DNA of 64,000 nt. It comes from Adhaeribacter soli (GTDB lineage Bacteria > Bacteroidota > Bacteroidia > Cytophagales > Hymenobacteraceae). The DNA is taken from contig NZ_VTWT01000002.1 of the NCBI RefSeq assembly GCF_008727925.1, forward strand, positions 650,796-714,795, written 5' to 3'. Positions within the stretch are counted from its first letter, which is position 1, and every line of letters starts with the position of its first letter. A program made the translations under genes and the position numbers. Below, piece by piece: positions 8,398 to 20,800 of the stretch. The notes beneath the pieces are model-generated. The model was not told the origin of the DNA, did not search any database, and saw only the letters and a program-made list of their open reading frames with translations.

Positions 8398-9831
8398 ATG
8401 CGTTACCGCTCCCTCGCAGCTGTTCGCTCCGATATGGCGCAAGGCAACATTACCTGCCGCGCCCTGGTAGACTATTACCTGCAGAATATCCGCGAAAAAG
8501 CTCATCTGAATGCTTTCCTGGAAGTATTTCCCGAAGAAGCCATTGCCCGGGCCGAAGCCGTAGATGCCAAGATCCAGCAGGGAACTGCCGGAAAACTGGC
8601 GGGTATGGTTATCGGTCTGAAAGACGTGCTGGCTTACAAAGGTCATAAACTGCAGGCTTCCAGCCAGATTTTGAATGGCTTTACTTCCATCTATACTGGT
8701 ACTGCCGTGCAGCGCCTTTTAGACGAAGATGCCATTATTATCGGCCGCCAGAATTGCGATGAATTCGCCATGGGCGCTTCGAACGAAAATTCGTCGTTCG
8801 GGAACGTGCTCAACGCTGCCGACAATACCAAAGTACCGGGCGGTTCGTCCGGCGGTTCGGCGGTGGCGGTACAGGCCGATCTTTGCCTGGCTTCTATCGG
8901 CTCCGATACCGGAGGCTCCGTGCGACAGCCGGCAGCTTTTTGCGGCGTGGTAGGCTTAAAACCAACGTATTCCCGCATTTCCCGCTACGGCTTAATTGCT
9001 TATGCTTCTTCTTTCGACCAGATTGGTACGCTTACCCACTCCGTGGAAGATGCCGCCCTGCTGCTGGAAGTAATGGCTGGTGCGGATGAGTTCGACAGCA
9101 CAGCCAGCCAGCGCGAGGTTCCGGCCTACAGCCAGAACTTAGCGGTTTCCGGCAAGAAGAAGATCGGTTATATCAAAGATACCCTGGAAAGCCCGGGCTT
9201 GCAGCCGGAAGTTAAAGCAGCCATGGAAAATGCCATTGCGCAGCTGAAAGCCGAAGGCCACGAAGTGGAAGCGGTAGATTTCCCGTACCTCGATTACATG
9301 GTGCCGACCTATTACATTTTAACCACTGCCGAAGCCAGCTCGAACTTATCGCGCTTCGACGGGGTGAAATTCGGCTACCGGAGTCCGCAGGCTACCGACC
9401 TGAATTCGCTTTATAAAAAGTCCCGCGCTGAAGGTTTCGGTCCGGAAGTGCAGCGCCGCATTATGCTGGGCACCTTTGTACTGAGCGCCAGCTATTACGA
9501 TGCTTACTACACCAAAGGCCAGAAAGTGCGCCGCTTAATTAAAGAAAAGACTGAAGACCTGCTTAAGCGCTTCGACTTTCTGATTTTGCCAACGGCCCCG
9601 ACTACCGCCTTTAACATTGGCGAAAATTCGGCAAACCCATTGGCCATGTATCTTGCAGATATTTTTACCGTACAGGCTTCCCTGGCGGGCGTACCGGCTA
9701 TTTCCTTGCCGGTGGCACAAGACGCTAACGGCCTTTCGATCGGCCTCCAGTTAATGGGCAGATCGTTTGAGGAACAGGAATTACTTGCATTTTCTAAGTA
9801 TCTAACAGAGAACCTTAACCTTACTGCCTGA
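8398..9831 (+). CDS. gatA: Asp/Glu-tRNA amidotransferase subunit A
   Basis: 477 residues, normal for GatA. The amidase-signature triad is intact: Lys75 in GLKDV, Ser150 in PGGSSGGSA and Ser174 in DTGGSVRQPAAFCG, at the spacing known for GatA enzymes. GatA releases ammonia from glutamine, and the GatCAB complex uses it to convert Glu-tRNA(Gln) or Asp-tRNA(Asn) into the correct amide. GatB and GatC are not here. The stop codon TGA overlaps the ATG of the transglycosylase gene by one base, a layout that favours coupled translation. Confidence 0.95.
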   Translation: MRYRSLAAVRSDMAQGNITCRALVDYYLQNIREKAHLNAFLEVFPEEAIARAEAVDAKIQQGTAGKLAGMVIGLKDVLAYKGHKLQASSQILNGFTSIYTGTAVQRLLDEDAIIIGRQNCDEFAMGASNENSSFGNVLNAADNTKVPGGSSGGSAVAVQADLCLASIGSDTGGSVRQPAAFCGVVGLKPTYSRISRYGLIAYASSFDQIGTLTHSVEDAALLLEVMAGADEFDSTASQREVPAYSQNLAVSGKKKIGYIKDTLESPGLQPEVKAAMENAIAQLKAEGHEVEAVDFPYLDYMVPTYYILTTAEASSNLSRFDGVKFGYRSPQATDLNSLYKKSRAEGFGPEVQRRIMLGTFVLSASYYDAYYTKGQKVRRLIKEKTEDLLKRFDFLILPTAPTTAFNIGENSANPLAMYLADIFTVQASLAGVPAISLPVAQDANGLSIGLQLMGRSFEEQELLAFSKYLTENLNLTA

Positions 9832-11399
9832 TGAAATTCGGAAAACCTTTACTATTAACCTTCGCTTCAGCTTTGTTGGCCCAGGCTAATGTAAAAGCCA
9901 ATGGATTACCCATTGGGGAAAGTAAAGGTATTTCGAAAGATTCCATTCGGGTAAAAATAAGCGCTATTACGTCGCTGCCCGAAGAGCTCATGGAGTTCGA
10001 CAACCTGATCCCTTACGAATCTGATGAGGTGATTCAGGACCGGTTAAGCTGCATTAAATCCGAGATTCCGCTTACGTTTAATCCGTACGTACGCAATTAT
10101 ATCGATTATTTTACCGTCCGGAACCGGAAATACACCCGCCGGATGCTGGAACGCGAGAATCTCTATTTCCCGCTTTTCGAAAAATACCTGGCCAAGCACG
10201 ACATGCCAACCGAGCTGAAGTACCTGGCCGTGGTAGAATCGGCGCTGAACCCTTACGCGAAATCGGTGGTTGGCGCGCTGGGTTTATGGCAATTCATGCC
10301 AGCTACGGCCAACGATTTCCGCCTGGTGCAGAATTCGTTTTACGACGAGCGCATGGACCCGGAGAAATCAACTGAGGCCGCCTGTAAATTCCTTCGTCAG
10401 CTTTACCGCATTTTCGACGACTGGGAACTGGCGCTGGCAGCTTATAATTGCGGCCCCGGCAACGTGCGCAAAGCCATTAACCGGGCTGGCGGCGGCAAAC
10501 AAACCTTCTGGGCAATTTTCCCTTATTTACCAAAGGAAACCCGTGGCTACGTACCTTCCTTTACGGCGGTAATGTACGCCATGAACTACGCGGAAGCGCA
10601 CAAGATCACCACCGATTCCCTGCAGTTTCCGGTGGCTACCGATACCGTTTTAATAAACCACGGACTGGACCTGGCTAAATTTTCGGCCGAACTGAACCTG
10701 AGCCCGGAAGAGCTTCGGAACCTGAACCCGGCCATCAAAAAAGACCAGATCCCCGGAACGGTACGGAATTTTGCCATAAAAGTGCCGGCCGAAAAACGTC
10801 CGGTCCTTGCCCGGAACCGCACTACCATTTTAAATAATGCCCGTTATGCGGAGCCGAAACCAGTTTACCAGCCTGTTGTTGACAAGGAACCGGTAATGGT
10901 AGCGAAACAGGCTGCAAAAGTAGATTCTACCCAGCAAAACCTGGCGCTGCAAAAATCGGATTACGTGGTTAAAAGAGGCGATTACCTTTCCAAAATTGCG
11001 GCTGCCCACAACGTAACCATCGAGGAAATAAAAACCTGGAATAACCTGAAAAGCAGCACCGTAATGGCCAACCAGAAACTGGTGATCTTTAAACCTGGTG
11101 CCCCAGCCGATTCCACCCAAAATACTGCTTTAGCCTCTGCCGCCGAAACCAAACCCACCGAAGAAACTGCTTCAGAAGTAAAGGAAACAAAAGAAGCTGC
11201 TAAGATGGTGGCTTCCAGAAAAGCTCCGGTGCGCAAAGCCACGCCGAAAGAGCGCGTCATCATTCATTCGGTACAGCCCGGCGATACGCTCTGGAATATT
11301 TCCAAAAAGTACAACGGCATTACAGTGGAGCAGATCAAAAAGCTCAACAACCTGAAAGGAAACGAACTCAAGCCCGGCCAGAAGCTGATCCTGGGCTAA
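9831..11399 (+). CDS. Lytic transglycosylase with two LysM domains (MltD-like)
   Basis: 522 residues. A signal peptide (about residues 1-24) precedes a long linker and an SLT/lysozyme-like domain (about 110-290). Glu136 in AVVESALNPYA is the expected catalytic acid, followed by GALGLWQFMPATA and AYNCGPGNV. Two LysM domains bind peptidoglycan: about 377-421 (YVVKRGDYLSKIAAAHNV) and 479-522 (HSVQPGDTLWNISKKYN). It cleaves glycan strands in the periplasm, leaving anhydro-muropeptides, as in MltD. Its start overlaps the gatA stop, and a strong terminator follows 5 bases after its end, so it closes the tatA operon. Confidence 0.92.
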   Translation: MKFGKPLLLTFASALLAQANVKANGLPIGESKGISKDSIRVKISAITSLPEELMEFDNLIPYESDEVIQDRLSCIKSEIPLTFNPYVRNYIDYFTVRNRKYTRRMLERENLYFPLFEKYLAKHDMPTELKYLAVVESALNPYAKSVVGALGLWQFMPATANDFRLVQNSFYDERMDPEKSTEAACKFLRQLYRIFDDWELALAAYNCGPGNVRKAINRAGGGKQTFWAIFPYLPKETRGYVPSFTAVMYAMNYAEAHKITTDSLQFPVATDTVLINHGLDLAKFSAELNLSPEELRNLNPAIKKDQIPGTVRNFAIKVPAEKRPVLARNRTTILNNARYAEPKPVYQPVVDKEPVMVAKQAAKVDSTQQNLALQKSDYVVKRGDYLSKIAAAHNVTIEEIKTWNNLKSSTVMANQKLVIFKPGAPADSTQNTALASAAETKPTEETASEVKETKEAAKMVASRKAPVRKATPKERVIIHSVQPGDTLWNISKKYNGITVEQIKKLNNLKGNELKPGQKLILG

Positions 11400-11404
11400 A
11401 ATTG

Positions 11405-11436
11405 AAAAGCCCTGCTTTATTGCAGGGCTTTTTTTA
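11405..11436 (+). terminator. Intrinsic terminator of the tatA-gatA-transglycosylase run
   Basis: Stem AAAAGCCCTGC / GCAGGGCTTTT around TTTAT, followed by seven T. It sits directly after the transglycosylase stop codon. Confidence 0.9.
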
Positions 11437-11491
11437 TGCCTTCATTTCTCAATTCCTACTGGGTCATTTCATTCTGCATTGTAACAAAAAT

Positions 11492-11620
11492 GGTCATTCT
11501 GAGCTTGTCGAAGAAACTTATACATACTCCTATGACAAAGCGAGCGTAGCAAGAATTGTCTTCCCGTCTAATTTTAAATATGCGGCTTCATAAGTTCCCT
11601 CGCTGGCGCTCGGGATGACC
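11492..11620. repeat. Dispersed repeat with GGTCAT...ATGACC ends
   Basis: The ends are inverted: GGTCATTCTGAGC at 11492-11504 against the complement of 11608-11620 (GGTCATCCCGAGC), 11 of 13 matching. The right end, AGTTCCCTCGCTGGCGCTCG followed by GGATGAC, has a second diverged copy at 38904-38930. The left end starts a phrase (GAGCTTGTCGAAGAAACTT) that I recognise as common in intergenic repeats of Bacteroidota and other bacteria. Function unknown. Confidence 0.6.
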
Positions 11621-11879
11621 TAATAATTTATTTTAGTTTCACGTTTATAATATCCCCCCTCTGAATACTCCAAGCAAGAATCCGTTAAAACGAAACAGTC
11701 CTCCCCCGCTACCAAACTGTAGGTTTTTCGACCGAAAAAGTACTCATTTCCAACAAAAATCCCTTAGCTTTATTCAAAACCCATAAACCGGCCACATTTC
11801 CGGTAATCTTACGTAAGCTTAAAATTTTAAAAAACCGAAAGCAAAAACCGGCAAATGGTAATTATCCCTGCTAATGTTT

Positions 11880-11887
11880 TATCTTTG
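11880..11887 (+). promoter_or_regulatory. maeB: Possible -7 box of maeB
   Basis: TATCTTTG fits TAnnTTTG and is followed by TAGG, much like the tatA box. It lies 104 bases before the maeB start. No TTG is present at the -33 distance. Confidence 0.4.
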
Positions 11888-11991
11888 TAGGTTAAGGCTT
11901 GCGCCTGCTTCCTTAACGGCTTAACGTAATAGCATGTATTGCCCTTCTTACCGGTAATACCGAAGCAGTTTTTTAGACGAATAGAATACCG

Positions 11992-14262
11992 ATGATTAAA
12001 ATAAACAAAGAAGACGCCCTTAATTACCACAGCCAGAGCCCGGCCGGTAAAATTGAAGTAGTACCTACCAAAATGGTCAGCACCCAGCTCGATCTGGCCC
12101 TGGCTTATTCGCCGGGGGTAGCCGAACCCTGCAAAGAAATTGCGGCCAACAAAGACGACGTTTACAAGTACACCGCCAAAGGCAACCTGGTAGGCGTAAT
12201 TACCAACGGAACCGCCGTACTCGGTTTAGGTAATATCGGCCCGGATGCTTCCAAACCGGTGATGGAAGGAAAAGGCGTTCTGTTCAAAAAATTTGCCGGC
12301 ATCGATGTATTCGACATCGAGATCGATACCACCAACCCGGAGGAGTTCGTACGCATCGTAAAATCATTGGAACCTACTTTCGGGGGCATTAACCTGGAAG
12401 ACATCAAAGCGCCCGAATGCTTTAAGATCGAGAACGCCTTGCGCGAGCAACTCAACATTCCGCTCATGCACGACGACCAGCACGGCACGGCCATTATTTC
12501 CGGCGCGGCCTTATTAAATGCCCTGGAACTGGTTGGCAAGAAGATCGGGGACATTAAAATGGTAATCAACGGAGCCGGCGCGGCTGCTATTTCCTGCACC
12601 AAGCTGTACGTTTCGCTCGGCGTAAAAATGGACAACATTGTGATGTTCGACAAAGACGGCATCATTAATCCCGAACGCAACGACCTGGATATTTACCGCG
12701 CTCAGTTTGTAACCCTCCGGAAGATCAAGACCCTGGCCGAAGCCATGGAAGGCGCTGATGTATTTGTCGGCCTTTCGGCCGGCAACGTGCTGGCCCCGGA
12801 ACTGGTAAAACTGATGGCACCGGATCCGATCATTTTTGCATTGGCCAACCCGGACCCGGAAATTCCTTACGAAGTAGCCATGGCTACCCGCAAAGACCTG
12901 ATCATGGCAACCGGCCGCTCCGACCATCCGAACCAGGTTAATAACGTACTTGGTTTTCCTTACATTTTCCGTGGTGCGCTGGACGTGCGGGCTACCGAAA
13001 TTAACGAAGCTATGAAACTGGCCGCTGTGAAAGCCCTTTCCGAACTGGCGAAAGAACCGGTGCCGGATATCGTAACGAAAGCATACGGCGATAATTCCAT
13101 CGTTTTCGGTCGCGAATACCTGATCCCGAAACCGCTCGACCCGCGTCTGATCACGGCCATTTCCCCGGCGGTTGCCAAAGCGGCCATGGAAAGCGGCGTA
13201 GCCCGTAAGCCGATCGAGAACTGGGAAGCCTACCACCAGGAACTCCTGACCCGCATCGGAATCGACCAGAAACTGATGAACCGGATCATTTCCCAGGCCA
13301 AACAGGATCCGAAACGTGTGGTATTTGCCGAAGCCGATCACATCAAGATCCTGAAAGCTGCCCAGGTGGTAAAAGATCAGAAAATTGCTACGCCTATTTT
13401 ACTGGGTAACCGCAAAAAGATCGAACGCATTATTCAGGAAAACAACCTGGACTTAGGCGACAGCCTGATCCTGGATACCTATGAGGAAGATGAAAGAAGG
13501 GAACGTTATGCCCAGGTGCTTTTCGAAAAACGGAAACGCAAAGGCCTGAGCATGTTCGAAAGCCGCCGTTTGGTGCGCGACCGGAACTACTTCGGCAGCA
13601 TTATGGTAGAACTGAACGAAGCCGATGCCCTCATTTCCGGTCTTACCCGCGATTATTCCAAAACCATTTCGCCGGCCCTGCAGGTGATCGGGGTGGAAGA
13701 AGGCATTAACAAAGTGGCGGGCATGTACATCATTCTAAGTAAAAAAGAACCGTACTTCTTTGCCGACACCACCGTAAACGTAAACCCGACTACCGAGGAA
13801 CTTTGCGACATCATTGGTTTAACGGCCCGCGCGGTGCGCTTCTTCGATACCGAACCTCGTATTGCCGTACTTTCCTATTCCAACTTCGGCTCCAACAACG
13901 GCCCGTTCCCGGAAAAAGCCCGTCTGGCAACCGAAATGGCCAAAGAAAGATACCCGCACGTGTTAATAGATGGTGAAATGCAGGCCAACACCGCCCTGAA
14001 TACCGCCCTGCTTCGCGAGCATTACCCTTTCAGCGAACTGGCCGAAAAAGGCGCCAACACCCTGGTTTTCCCCGACCTGACCTCCGGCAACATTGCTTAT
14101 AAACTACTGCAGGAAATTGGCGGCGCCGAAGCCATTGGCCCGGTACTGATGGGCATGCGCAAGCCGGTACACATTCTGCAGCTTGGCAGCTCCATCCGCG
14201 AAATTGTGAACATGGTAGCCATTGCCGTGGTAGATGCTCAGAACTATAATAAAGGTTTATAA
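11992..14262 (+). CDS. maeB: NADP-dependent malic enzyme with phosphotransacetylase-like domain
   Basis: 756 residues, the length of the MaeB two-domain type. The malic N-terminal domain (about 20-160) has [12 protein letters not shown] and [17 protein letters not shown]. The NAD(P)-binding domain (about 165-420) has [12 protein letters not shown]. The C-terminal 330 residues match phosphotransacetylase ([30 protein letters not shown]), a domain thought to be regulatory, sensing acetyl-CoA, rather than catalytic in MaeB. It decarboxylates malate to pyruvate, giving NADPH. It abuts ruvA with no gap, and the order maeB-ruvA-sprA-gcvH-vanZ is shared by many Bacteroidota. Confidence 0.95.
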   Translation: MIKINKEDALNYHSQSPAGKIEVVPTKMVSTQLDLALAYSPGVAEPCKEIAANKDDVYKYTAKGNLVGVITNGTAVLGLGNIGPDASKPVMEGKGVLFKKFAGIDVFDIEIDTTNPEEFVRIVKSLEPTFGGINLEDIKAPECFKIENALREQLNIPLMHDDQHGTAIISGAALLNALELVGKKIGDIKMVINGAGAAAISCTKLYVSLGVKMDNIVMFDKDGIINPERNDLDIYRAQFVTLRKIKTLAEAMEGADVFVGLSAGNVLAPELVKLMAPDPIIFALANPDPEIPYEVAMATRKDLIMATGRSDHPNQVNNVLGFPYIFRGALDVRATEINEAMKLAAVKALSELAKEPVPDIVTKAYGDNSIVFGREYLIPKPLDPRLITAISPAVAKAAMESGVARKPIENWEAYHQELLTRIGIDQKLMNRIISQAKQDPKRVVFAEADHIKILKAAQVVKDQKIATPILLGNRKKIERIIQENNLDLGDSLILDTYEEDERRERYAQVLFEKRKRKGLSMFESRRLVRDRNYFGSIMVELNEADALISGLTRDYSKTISPALQVIGVEEGINKVAGMYIILSKKEPYFFADTTVNVNPTTEELCDIIGLTARAVRFFDTEPRIAVLSYSNFGSNNGPFPEKARLATEMAKERYPHVLIDGEMQANTALNTALLREHYPFSELAEKGANTLVFPDLTSGNIAYKLLQEIGGAEAIGPVLMGMRKPVHILQLGSSIREIVNMVAIAVVDAQNYNKGL

Positions 14263-14853
14263 ATGATAGCCTATATCGACGGAAAACTCACGTTCAAAGA
14301 TCCTACTTACGTTATTATTGACGTAGGGGGAATCGGTTACCAGATCCGGATCTCCCTGAACACTTTTGCCCAGTTGCAGGAAGGCGAACGCTGCAAATTA
14401 TACACCTACCTGCATATTAAAGAAGATGCGCACACGTTATATGGTTTCAGCGATCCGGCCGAAAAGAACGTTTTCCTGCACCTGATCTCTATTTCCGGGG
14501 TAGGTCCCGGCACCGGACTTATGATCGTTTCTTCGTTAAGCGTAGGTGAAATTCAGCAGGCCATTGTAAGGGAAGATGTGCGTACGATCCAGCAGGTGAA
14601 AGGTATTGGAGCAAAAACCGCTCAGCGCATTATCCTGGAACTCAAGGACAAGTTCCGCAAAGAAAGCCCGGTAGATGCCGCTGCTTTCGGGGCGGTATCA
14701 CACAATACGAACCGCAACGAAGCGTTATCTGCTTTAGTAACGCTGGGCTTTGCCAAAAACGTGGCCGAGAAAACGCTGGACGCCATAATGAAACGCGAAG
14801 GGAACAATCTCAGCGTGGAACAGCTGATAAAATTTGCTTTAAAATCTTCATAG
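14263..14853 (+). CDS. ruvA: Holliday junction branch migration protein RuvA
   Basis: 196 residues, the family length. The N-terminal OB-fold begins MIAYIDGKLTFKDPTYVIID and contains GIGYQIRISLNTF. Two helix-hairpin-helix units follow (ISGVGPGTGLMIVSSLS and VKGIGAKTAQRIILELKDKF), then a flexible linker and the C-terminal domain III (NEALSALVTLGFAKNVAEKTL) that touches RuvB. The tetramer holds Holliday junctions so RuvB can drive branch migration. It starts on the base after the maeB stop codon, and 16 bases separate it from sprA, so the three are probably co-transcribed. Confidence 0.96.
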   Translation: MIAYIDGKLTFKDPTYVIIDVGGIGYQIRISLNTFAQLQEGERCKLYTYLHIKEDAHTLYGFSDPAEKNVFLHLISISGVGPGTGLMIVSSLSVGEIQQAIVREDVRTIQQVKGIGAKTAQRIILELKDKFRKESPVDAAAFGAVSHNTNRNEALSALVTLGFAKNVAEKTLDAIMKREGNNLSVEQLIKFALKSS

Positions 14854-14869
14854 CCTACTTATACTCACC

Positions 14870-17800
14870 TTGATCTCGATTAAAGGACGAAAACAAACTA
14901 TTGCAGCCTCGGTGGCAGTTATCTCTTTGTTGGCCTGGCTTTCGCAGGCAGCCACGGTGGGTAATAGAAGCAACCTAACGGGGTTCCGTACTTTCAGAAG
15001 TATCCTGGCGGCCGATACCACCGGGCAGGATACCACCAGAAACCGGAAATATACGCCCAGCACCCGGCCCAATTACCGGCCAAAGGATCGCCAGGGCGAT
15101 CCCTTTTCCACGCGTCCCAGTCGTTCGCCTTTCGACTTGGGCCAGCCAGGCAACGTTACTACCAACGTAGAACTGGACGACAGCCTGCGCCATTACAACA
15201 TTACCGAACAAATGGGGGAACTGGATTACCGGAACCCGAGCTACATGACGTTCGAAGAATATTCCCGCTTTCAGCAGCAGCAGGCCATCCGGAATTACTG
15301 GCGCACCAAAACTGCCGGCCAGGATGGCGAAAGCGTGGTAGCCAGCAAACGGGTAATCCCTAAAATTTACATCAGCTCGGCTTTCGACCGGATCTTTGGC
15401 GGCAATTACGTCGATATTCGCCCGAACGGGAACGTTACCCTGAAATTCGGCGCCCGCTTTAACCGGAACTTCAACCGTCAGCTTCCGCTTCGGCAGCAAC
15501 GCGTAGGCGATTTTGAATTCGACCAGAACATTACCCTGAACCTGATCGGCCAGATCGGGGAAAAACTGAAACTGTCCTTTAACTGGGATACCAAAGCCAA
15601 CTTCGAGTTCGAGAACAACATGAAACTCGAATACACCGGCTACGACGAAGAAATTATCCGCAAGATCGAAGCCGGTAACGTTAGTCTTCCGCTCAACAAC
15701 AGCTTAATATCCGGCGGCCAGAATCTGTTCGGGGTGAAAACCCAGTTGCAGTTCGGTCGTCTGTCCGTTACGGCCCTTGCTTCCAACATCCGGGGCCGCG
15801 CCGACGAGGTAAGAATTCAGAACGGCGGGCAGAACCGCCTTTTCGAGATCAAAGCCAGCGATTACGATCGCGACCGCCACTTCTTCCTTTCCCAGTTCTT
15901 CCGCGACCGTTACGATAATGCTTTAAAGGGCCTGCCGCTGGTAAATTCCGGGATCACCATCCGCCGCCTCGAAGTTTACATTACTAACGACAACCGCGCC
16001 ACCGAAAACCTCCGGAACATGGTTGCCCTAATGGACTTAGCCGAAGGAAATCCGAATGCGTTGCATGACCCCCTGCTGGCTACAAACGGTTCAACCAGAA
16101 CACCTGCCGACAACAAGGCGAACAACCTGTACAAACTTTTAACTAACGGTGGCTCTGCCGCCCGCGACAACAATACTGTAGATCAGTTCCTGCAGTCTCA
16201 GATTCCCGCCCCGGCAGGCCAGGGCTTCAACAAAGCCATTGATTTCGAACACGTTAAAGCCCGGAAATTAAATCAGGCCGAATATAAATTCAATCCGCAG
16301 TTAGGTTATATCTCCCTGAATTCTGCCCTTTTACCGGAGCAGGTGCTGGGCGTTTCCTACGAATATACCCTGAACGGCAAAACCTATAAAGTAGGTGAAT
16401 TGCAGGACGATTACCAGAACGTTACCGATAACCAGGTAATTTTCCTGAAGATGCTGAAGTCCACCAACCCGGCTTTAGGTCTGCCGACCTGGGATCTGAT
16501 GATGAAGAACATTTACTCGTTGAATGCCAGCCAGGTAAGCCGCGACAATTTCCAGATGAATGTTATTTACAAGGACGACGAAACTGGAACGGACCTGAAC
16601 AGCTTGCGCGAAGGTGACCTGACCAAAGACCGGCCGTTGGTGCAGGTGTTCAACATGGACAACGTGAACCGCAACAACGACCGGCCCGCTGATGGTAACT
16701 TCGACTTTTTAACCGACATCACCATCGATCCGGAAAACGGGCGCATTATTTTCCCGGTGGTGGAGCCCTTCGGCAGCTTCTTACGCGGCCGGTTCCAGGC
16801 CGGAAACGAGGACCAGGCCGAAAAAGACCGCCTGATCCAGAAATACGTTTTCCAGGAACTCTACGACTCTACCCAGACCGATGCCCAGCAATTTGCCGAG
16901 AAAAACAAGTTCTTCCTGACCGGCCGTTACCAGGCTACCGCTACCGATGAAATTGTTCTGCCGGGTATCCAGATTGCTGAAGGATCGGTGCAGGTATTTT
17001 CCGGGGGAACGCAATTACAGGCAGGCGTAGATTACCAGGTAGATTATGGTCTGGGCCGGGTAAAGATCCTGAACCCGAGTTATATGAATGCGGCCAGCGA
17101 CCTGCGGGTAACCTTCGAAAAAGCCGAGATCATTAACGTGCAGCCGCGTACGCTCATGGGCGCCCGCTTCGATTATAAATTCAACCCGGACTTTACCCTG
17201 GGTGGAACGGTATTGCATCTGGCCGAAAAACCCTTCGTTTACCGTGTAGGCATCGGCGACGAACCCTCGAACAATACCATTTATGGCCTCGACCTGAATT
17301 ACCGCCGCGAGTCGCGCTTTTTAACCAAAATGACCGACAAACTGCCGATCGTGCAAACCAAAGTGCCTTCGGTAATTACCATTAACAGCGAATTTGCCCA
17401 GCTTCTGCCGGCTAAATCCAAGCTGAAAGGCGAAGACGGCGTTTCGTTTATCGATGACTTTGAAAGCGTGAAAACGCCTTATTCGTTGGGGGGATTCAAC
17501 AATACCGGCTGGCGCCTGGCGGCTACCCCATTCGTTCCCGGCGACCGCTTCGGAGCAAGCAAAGAAGGACGGGAGTATGCTTTCACCCGGGCAAAACTGG
17601 CCTGGTACTCCATCGATCAGGTGTATTATACCGGCAGCAGCCAGAAGCCATCCAACATCGGAACCGGCGACCTGAAAAACCACTACATCCGCGCGGTACA
17701 GAAACGGGAGATCTTCCCGAACCGCGACCCGGAAATTGCCAACACGAACGAATACACTTTCGACATGGCCTACTATCCGGGAGAGCGGGGCATGTACAAT

Positions 17801-20800
17801 TTTACGCCAAAAATCCAACAGGATGGCAAGCATTTCGATGGCACAGTAAATCCTAAAAACAACTACGGGGGCATTAGCCGGGAAATTACCTTCGATACCG
17901 ATTTCGATAACGCCAATATTGAGTACATGGAGTTCTGGATGATGGACCCCTTCATTAAAGGCCCGAACGGTGTAATAGACGACAACGAGAACCCGCCGAC
18001 AAGCAACGACACCCGCACCACCGGTGGTAGCCTGGTATTCAACCTTGGCAACGTTTCGGAAGACCTTATGAAGGACAACAACCGCTACGAATTCGAGAAC
18101 GGCCTGCCGACTGCCAACAACTCCAACGCCGACACCGATGAGACGCCCTGGGGCCGGGTAACTACCCTCTCCTTCCTGACCGATGCCTTCGACAATAATG
18201 CCGGTTCCCGAAGCCAGCAGGATATCGGTCTGGACGGTCTGAACGATTCGGATGAAAAAGCATTCTTCCAGAGCATTTACGGCTACGGCAACCTCGATGA
18301 CCCTTCCGGCGATAATTTCAGGCACCACCTGAATGCCGATTATACGGCCCGCAATGTGAAGATACTGGGCCGCTACAAGAACATTAACGGCATGGAAGGG
18401 AACTCCCCGGAAAACAGCATCGAAGCATCCTACCCTTACCCGGACAAAGAAGATTTAAACAAAGATAACGTGGTTTCGGACGTGGAGCGGTATTACGAAT
18501 ATACGGTTCCATTAACTCCGGGCGAGCTGGAAGTTGGCACGAACCCTTACATTGTAGATAAGGTTGAGAATAATATTAACGGTGATAAAGTAACCTGGTA
18601 CCAGTTCCGCATTCCGATCCGAACCCCGATGGCCCGCAACGTAAACGGGATCAGCGGCTACAAATCTATCCGGTTTATGCGCATGTACCTGACCGATTTC
18701 GATGACCCGGTAGTGCTCCGTTTGGTGCAGTTCCAGTTTGTGGCCAACCAATGGCGTAAATTCCAGTCTTCCTTAACCGAAAAGCCGGGTACCTGTATTG
18801 GTTTCTGCGACCCGAGTGCCGATGCTTTCGACGTTTCCGCCGTGAACATTGAAGAAAACGGAGAAGCCAGCGGCAGCACTATTCCGTACGTATTGCCGCC
18901 GGGAACCCAGCGCCAGGACGACTATGCCTCGCAGAACAAGCGCCGCCTGAACGAGCAATCGATGCAGCTCTGCGTAGAAAACCTGCTCGATGGCTTCGGC
19001 AAAGGGGTGTATAAAAACGTTTCCATGGACATGCTCATCTACAAGCGCCTGAAAATGTTTATTCACGCCGAAAGCCCGAACGACGTAACCCAGGATAACC
19101 AGATGCGGGCCTATATCCGGATCGGTACCGACTACACTCAGAACTACTACGAATATTCCGTTCCGTTAAAAATGACCCGCCAGGGTACTACCGACCCGAA
19201 TGCGATCTGGCCGCAAGAAAACGAAATTGACGTAGCCTTCTCCGATTTCATCGATATCAAGAGCATGCGGAATAACATGTTTGCCGATAAGCGTACGCCT
19301 TTCTCACAGGAACGGGATGGTAAGATCATTACGGTAGTGGGTAACCCGGATTTCAGCAGCGTACAGGGCATTATGATTGGGATCATGAACCCGCGCGACA
19401 ACGGCATGGCCCAAACCGCCTGCATTTGGGTAAATGAATTACGCGTTTCGGACTTCGATAAAACGGCGGGCTGGGCGGCTACTACCCGCGTGAACGCCAA
19501 ACTGGCCGACGTTGCCGATATTACTGCCACCGGCCGGTATACCACCGTAGGCTTCGGCTCCATTCAGCAGAAAATTGCCGAACGCGCCCGCGAAAACACG
19601 AAGCAGTTCGATTTAAACTCGAATATTACTGCCGACAAGTTCATTCCTTCCGGTTTAGGTTTAAAAGTGCCTTTGTCTTTCCAGTACAGCGTAACCGAAA
19701 TGGAACCGCGTTACGACCCGCTGGAAGGCGACATGGAACTGTCTAAATCGCTGGAAAAATATCAGGATAACCCGGAAGAAAAAGCCGAATACCGGAAAGA
19801 AGTAATAGACCGGACCACCACCAAGAGCGTAAGTTTACTCAACGTAAGGAAGGAGAAAACCAACCCGGATGCCAAACCAAGGGTCTACGACATCGAAAAC
19901 CTTTCAGTATCATATGCCTACAGCGAAAAACTGCATACCAACATTCTTACTGACCAGGATATTACCAAAACCTATACCGGCGGCCTGGCTTATACCTATA
20001 ATGCCACGCCGAAGAACTTTGCGCCTTTCGAGCAAAGCACGCTCTTCGCCTCGCCTTACCTGAAACCGCTGAAAGAACTGAATGCCACGTTCCTGCCAAG
20101 CAGGCTGGCGTTCCGGGCCGACCTGGACCGCCGCTACAACAAACTGCAACTGCAGCGCCGCAATAATCCGTATGAGCTTCCAACCACTACCGGCATAGCG
20201 CCGCTGTATCAGAAGAATTTCTTCTTTAACCGGATCTACGATCTGAAGTGGGATCTGACCAAAGCGATTTCATTCGATTACACGGCTACGAACCGGGCGG
20301 TTATTGACGAACCATACGGCGAGAATACCGCGGCGGCAAACAAAGTGGTATGGGAAAACCTGAAAAACCTGGGCCGTACCACCAACTTCGACCAGACAGC
20401 AGCCATTAACTACCGCCTGCCACTCGAAAAATTCCCGCTTACCGACTGGATCAGCGCCGATACCCGTTATGCTGCAACGTATTCCTGGACGGCCAGCTCC
20501 AACGCCCTGAACTCGCTTTCCGATACGGCTTCCAGCCAGTTGAAATTGGGAAATACCATTCAGAACAATGCTGAAACTTCGGTGAACGGCCGGATAGACC
20601 TGGTGAAGCTGTATAATAAGGTGAAGTTCCTGAACAAGATAAACAACGAAAAACCAAAGCAGGCGAACGCCCAGAAACCGGGCGCCAAGGTTCCGCAGCG
20701 GGTTACGGCTAAACTGCCAACCAACGTAAAGAACCCGGAAGAAGCCAAAAAGGCCCAAAAGGACACCACCAAAACCCGGGAACTGAAAGGCCTGAAAACG

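Larger units (their letters stand above)
11437..11991. other. Long intergenic region before maeB
   Basis: It contains a dispersed-repeat copy (11492-11620) and a possible -7 box (11880-11887), both listed separately. A 63-codon reading frame at 11402-11593 overlaps the terminator and the repeat and is not credible. I see nothing else of note between 11621 and 11879. Confidence 0.6.

Noticed and set aside
11402..11593. 63-codon reading frame after the transglycosylase gene
   Set aside because: It covers the terminator hairpin and part of a dispersed repeat, and has no start signals.
12514..13341. Minus-strand reading frame of 275 codons
   Set aside because: It is antisense to maeB, whose protein is full-length and clearly conserved.
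17321..18328. Minus-strand reading frame of 335 codons
   Set aside because: It is antisense to sprA; composition follows the sprA codons, with no domain or start context.
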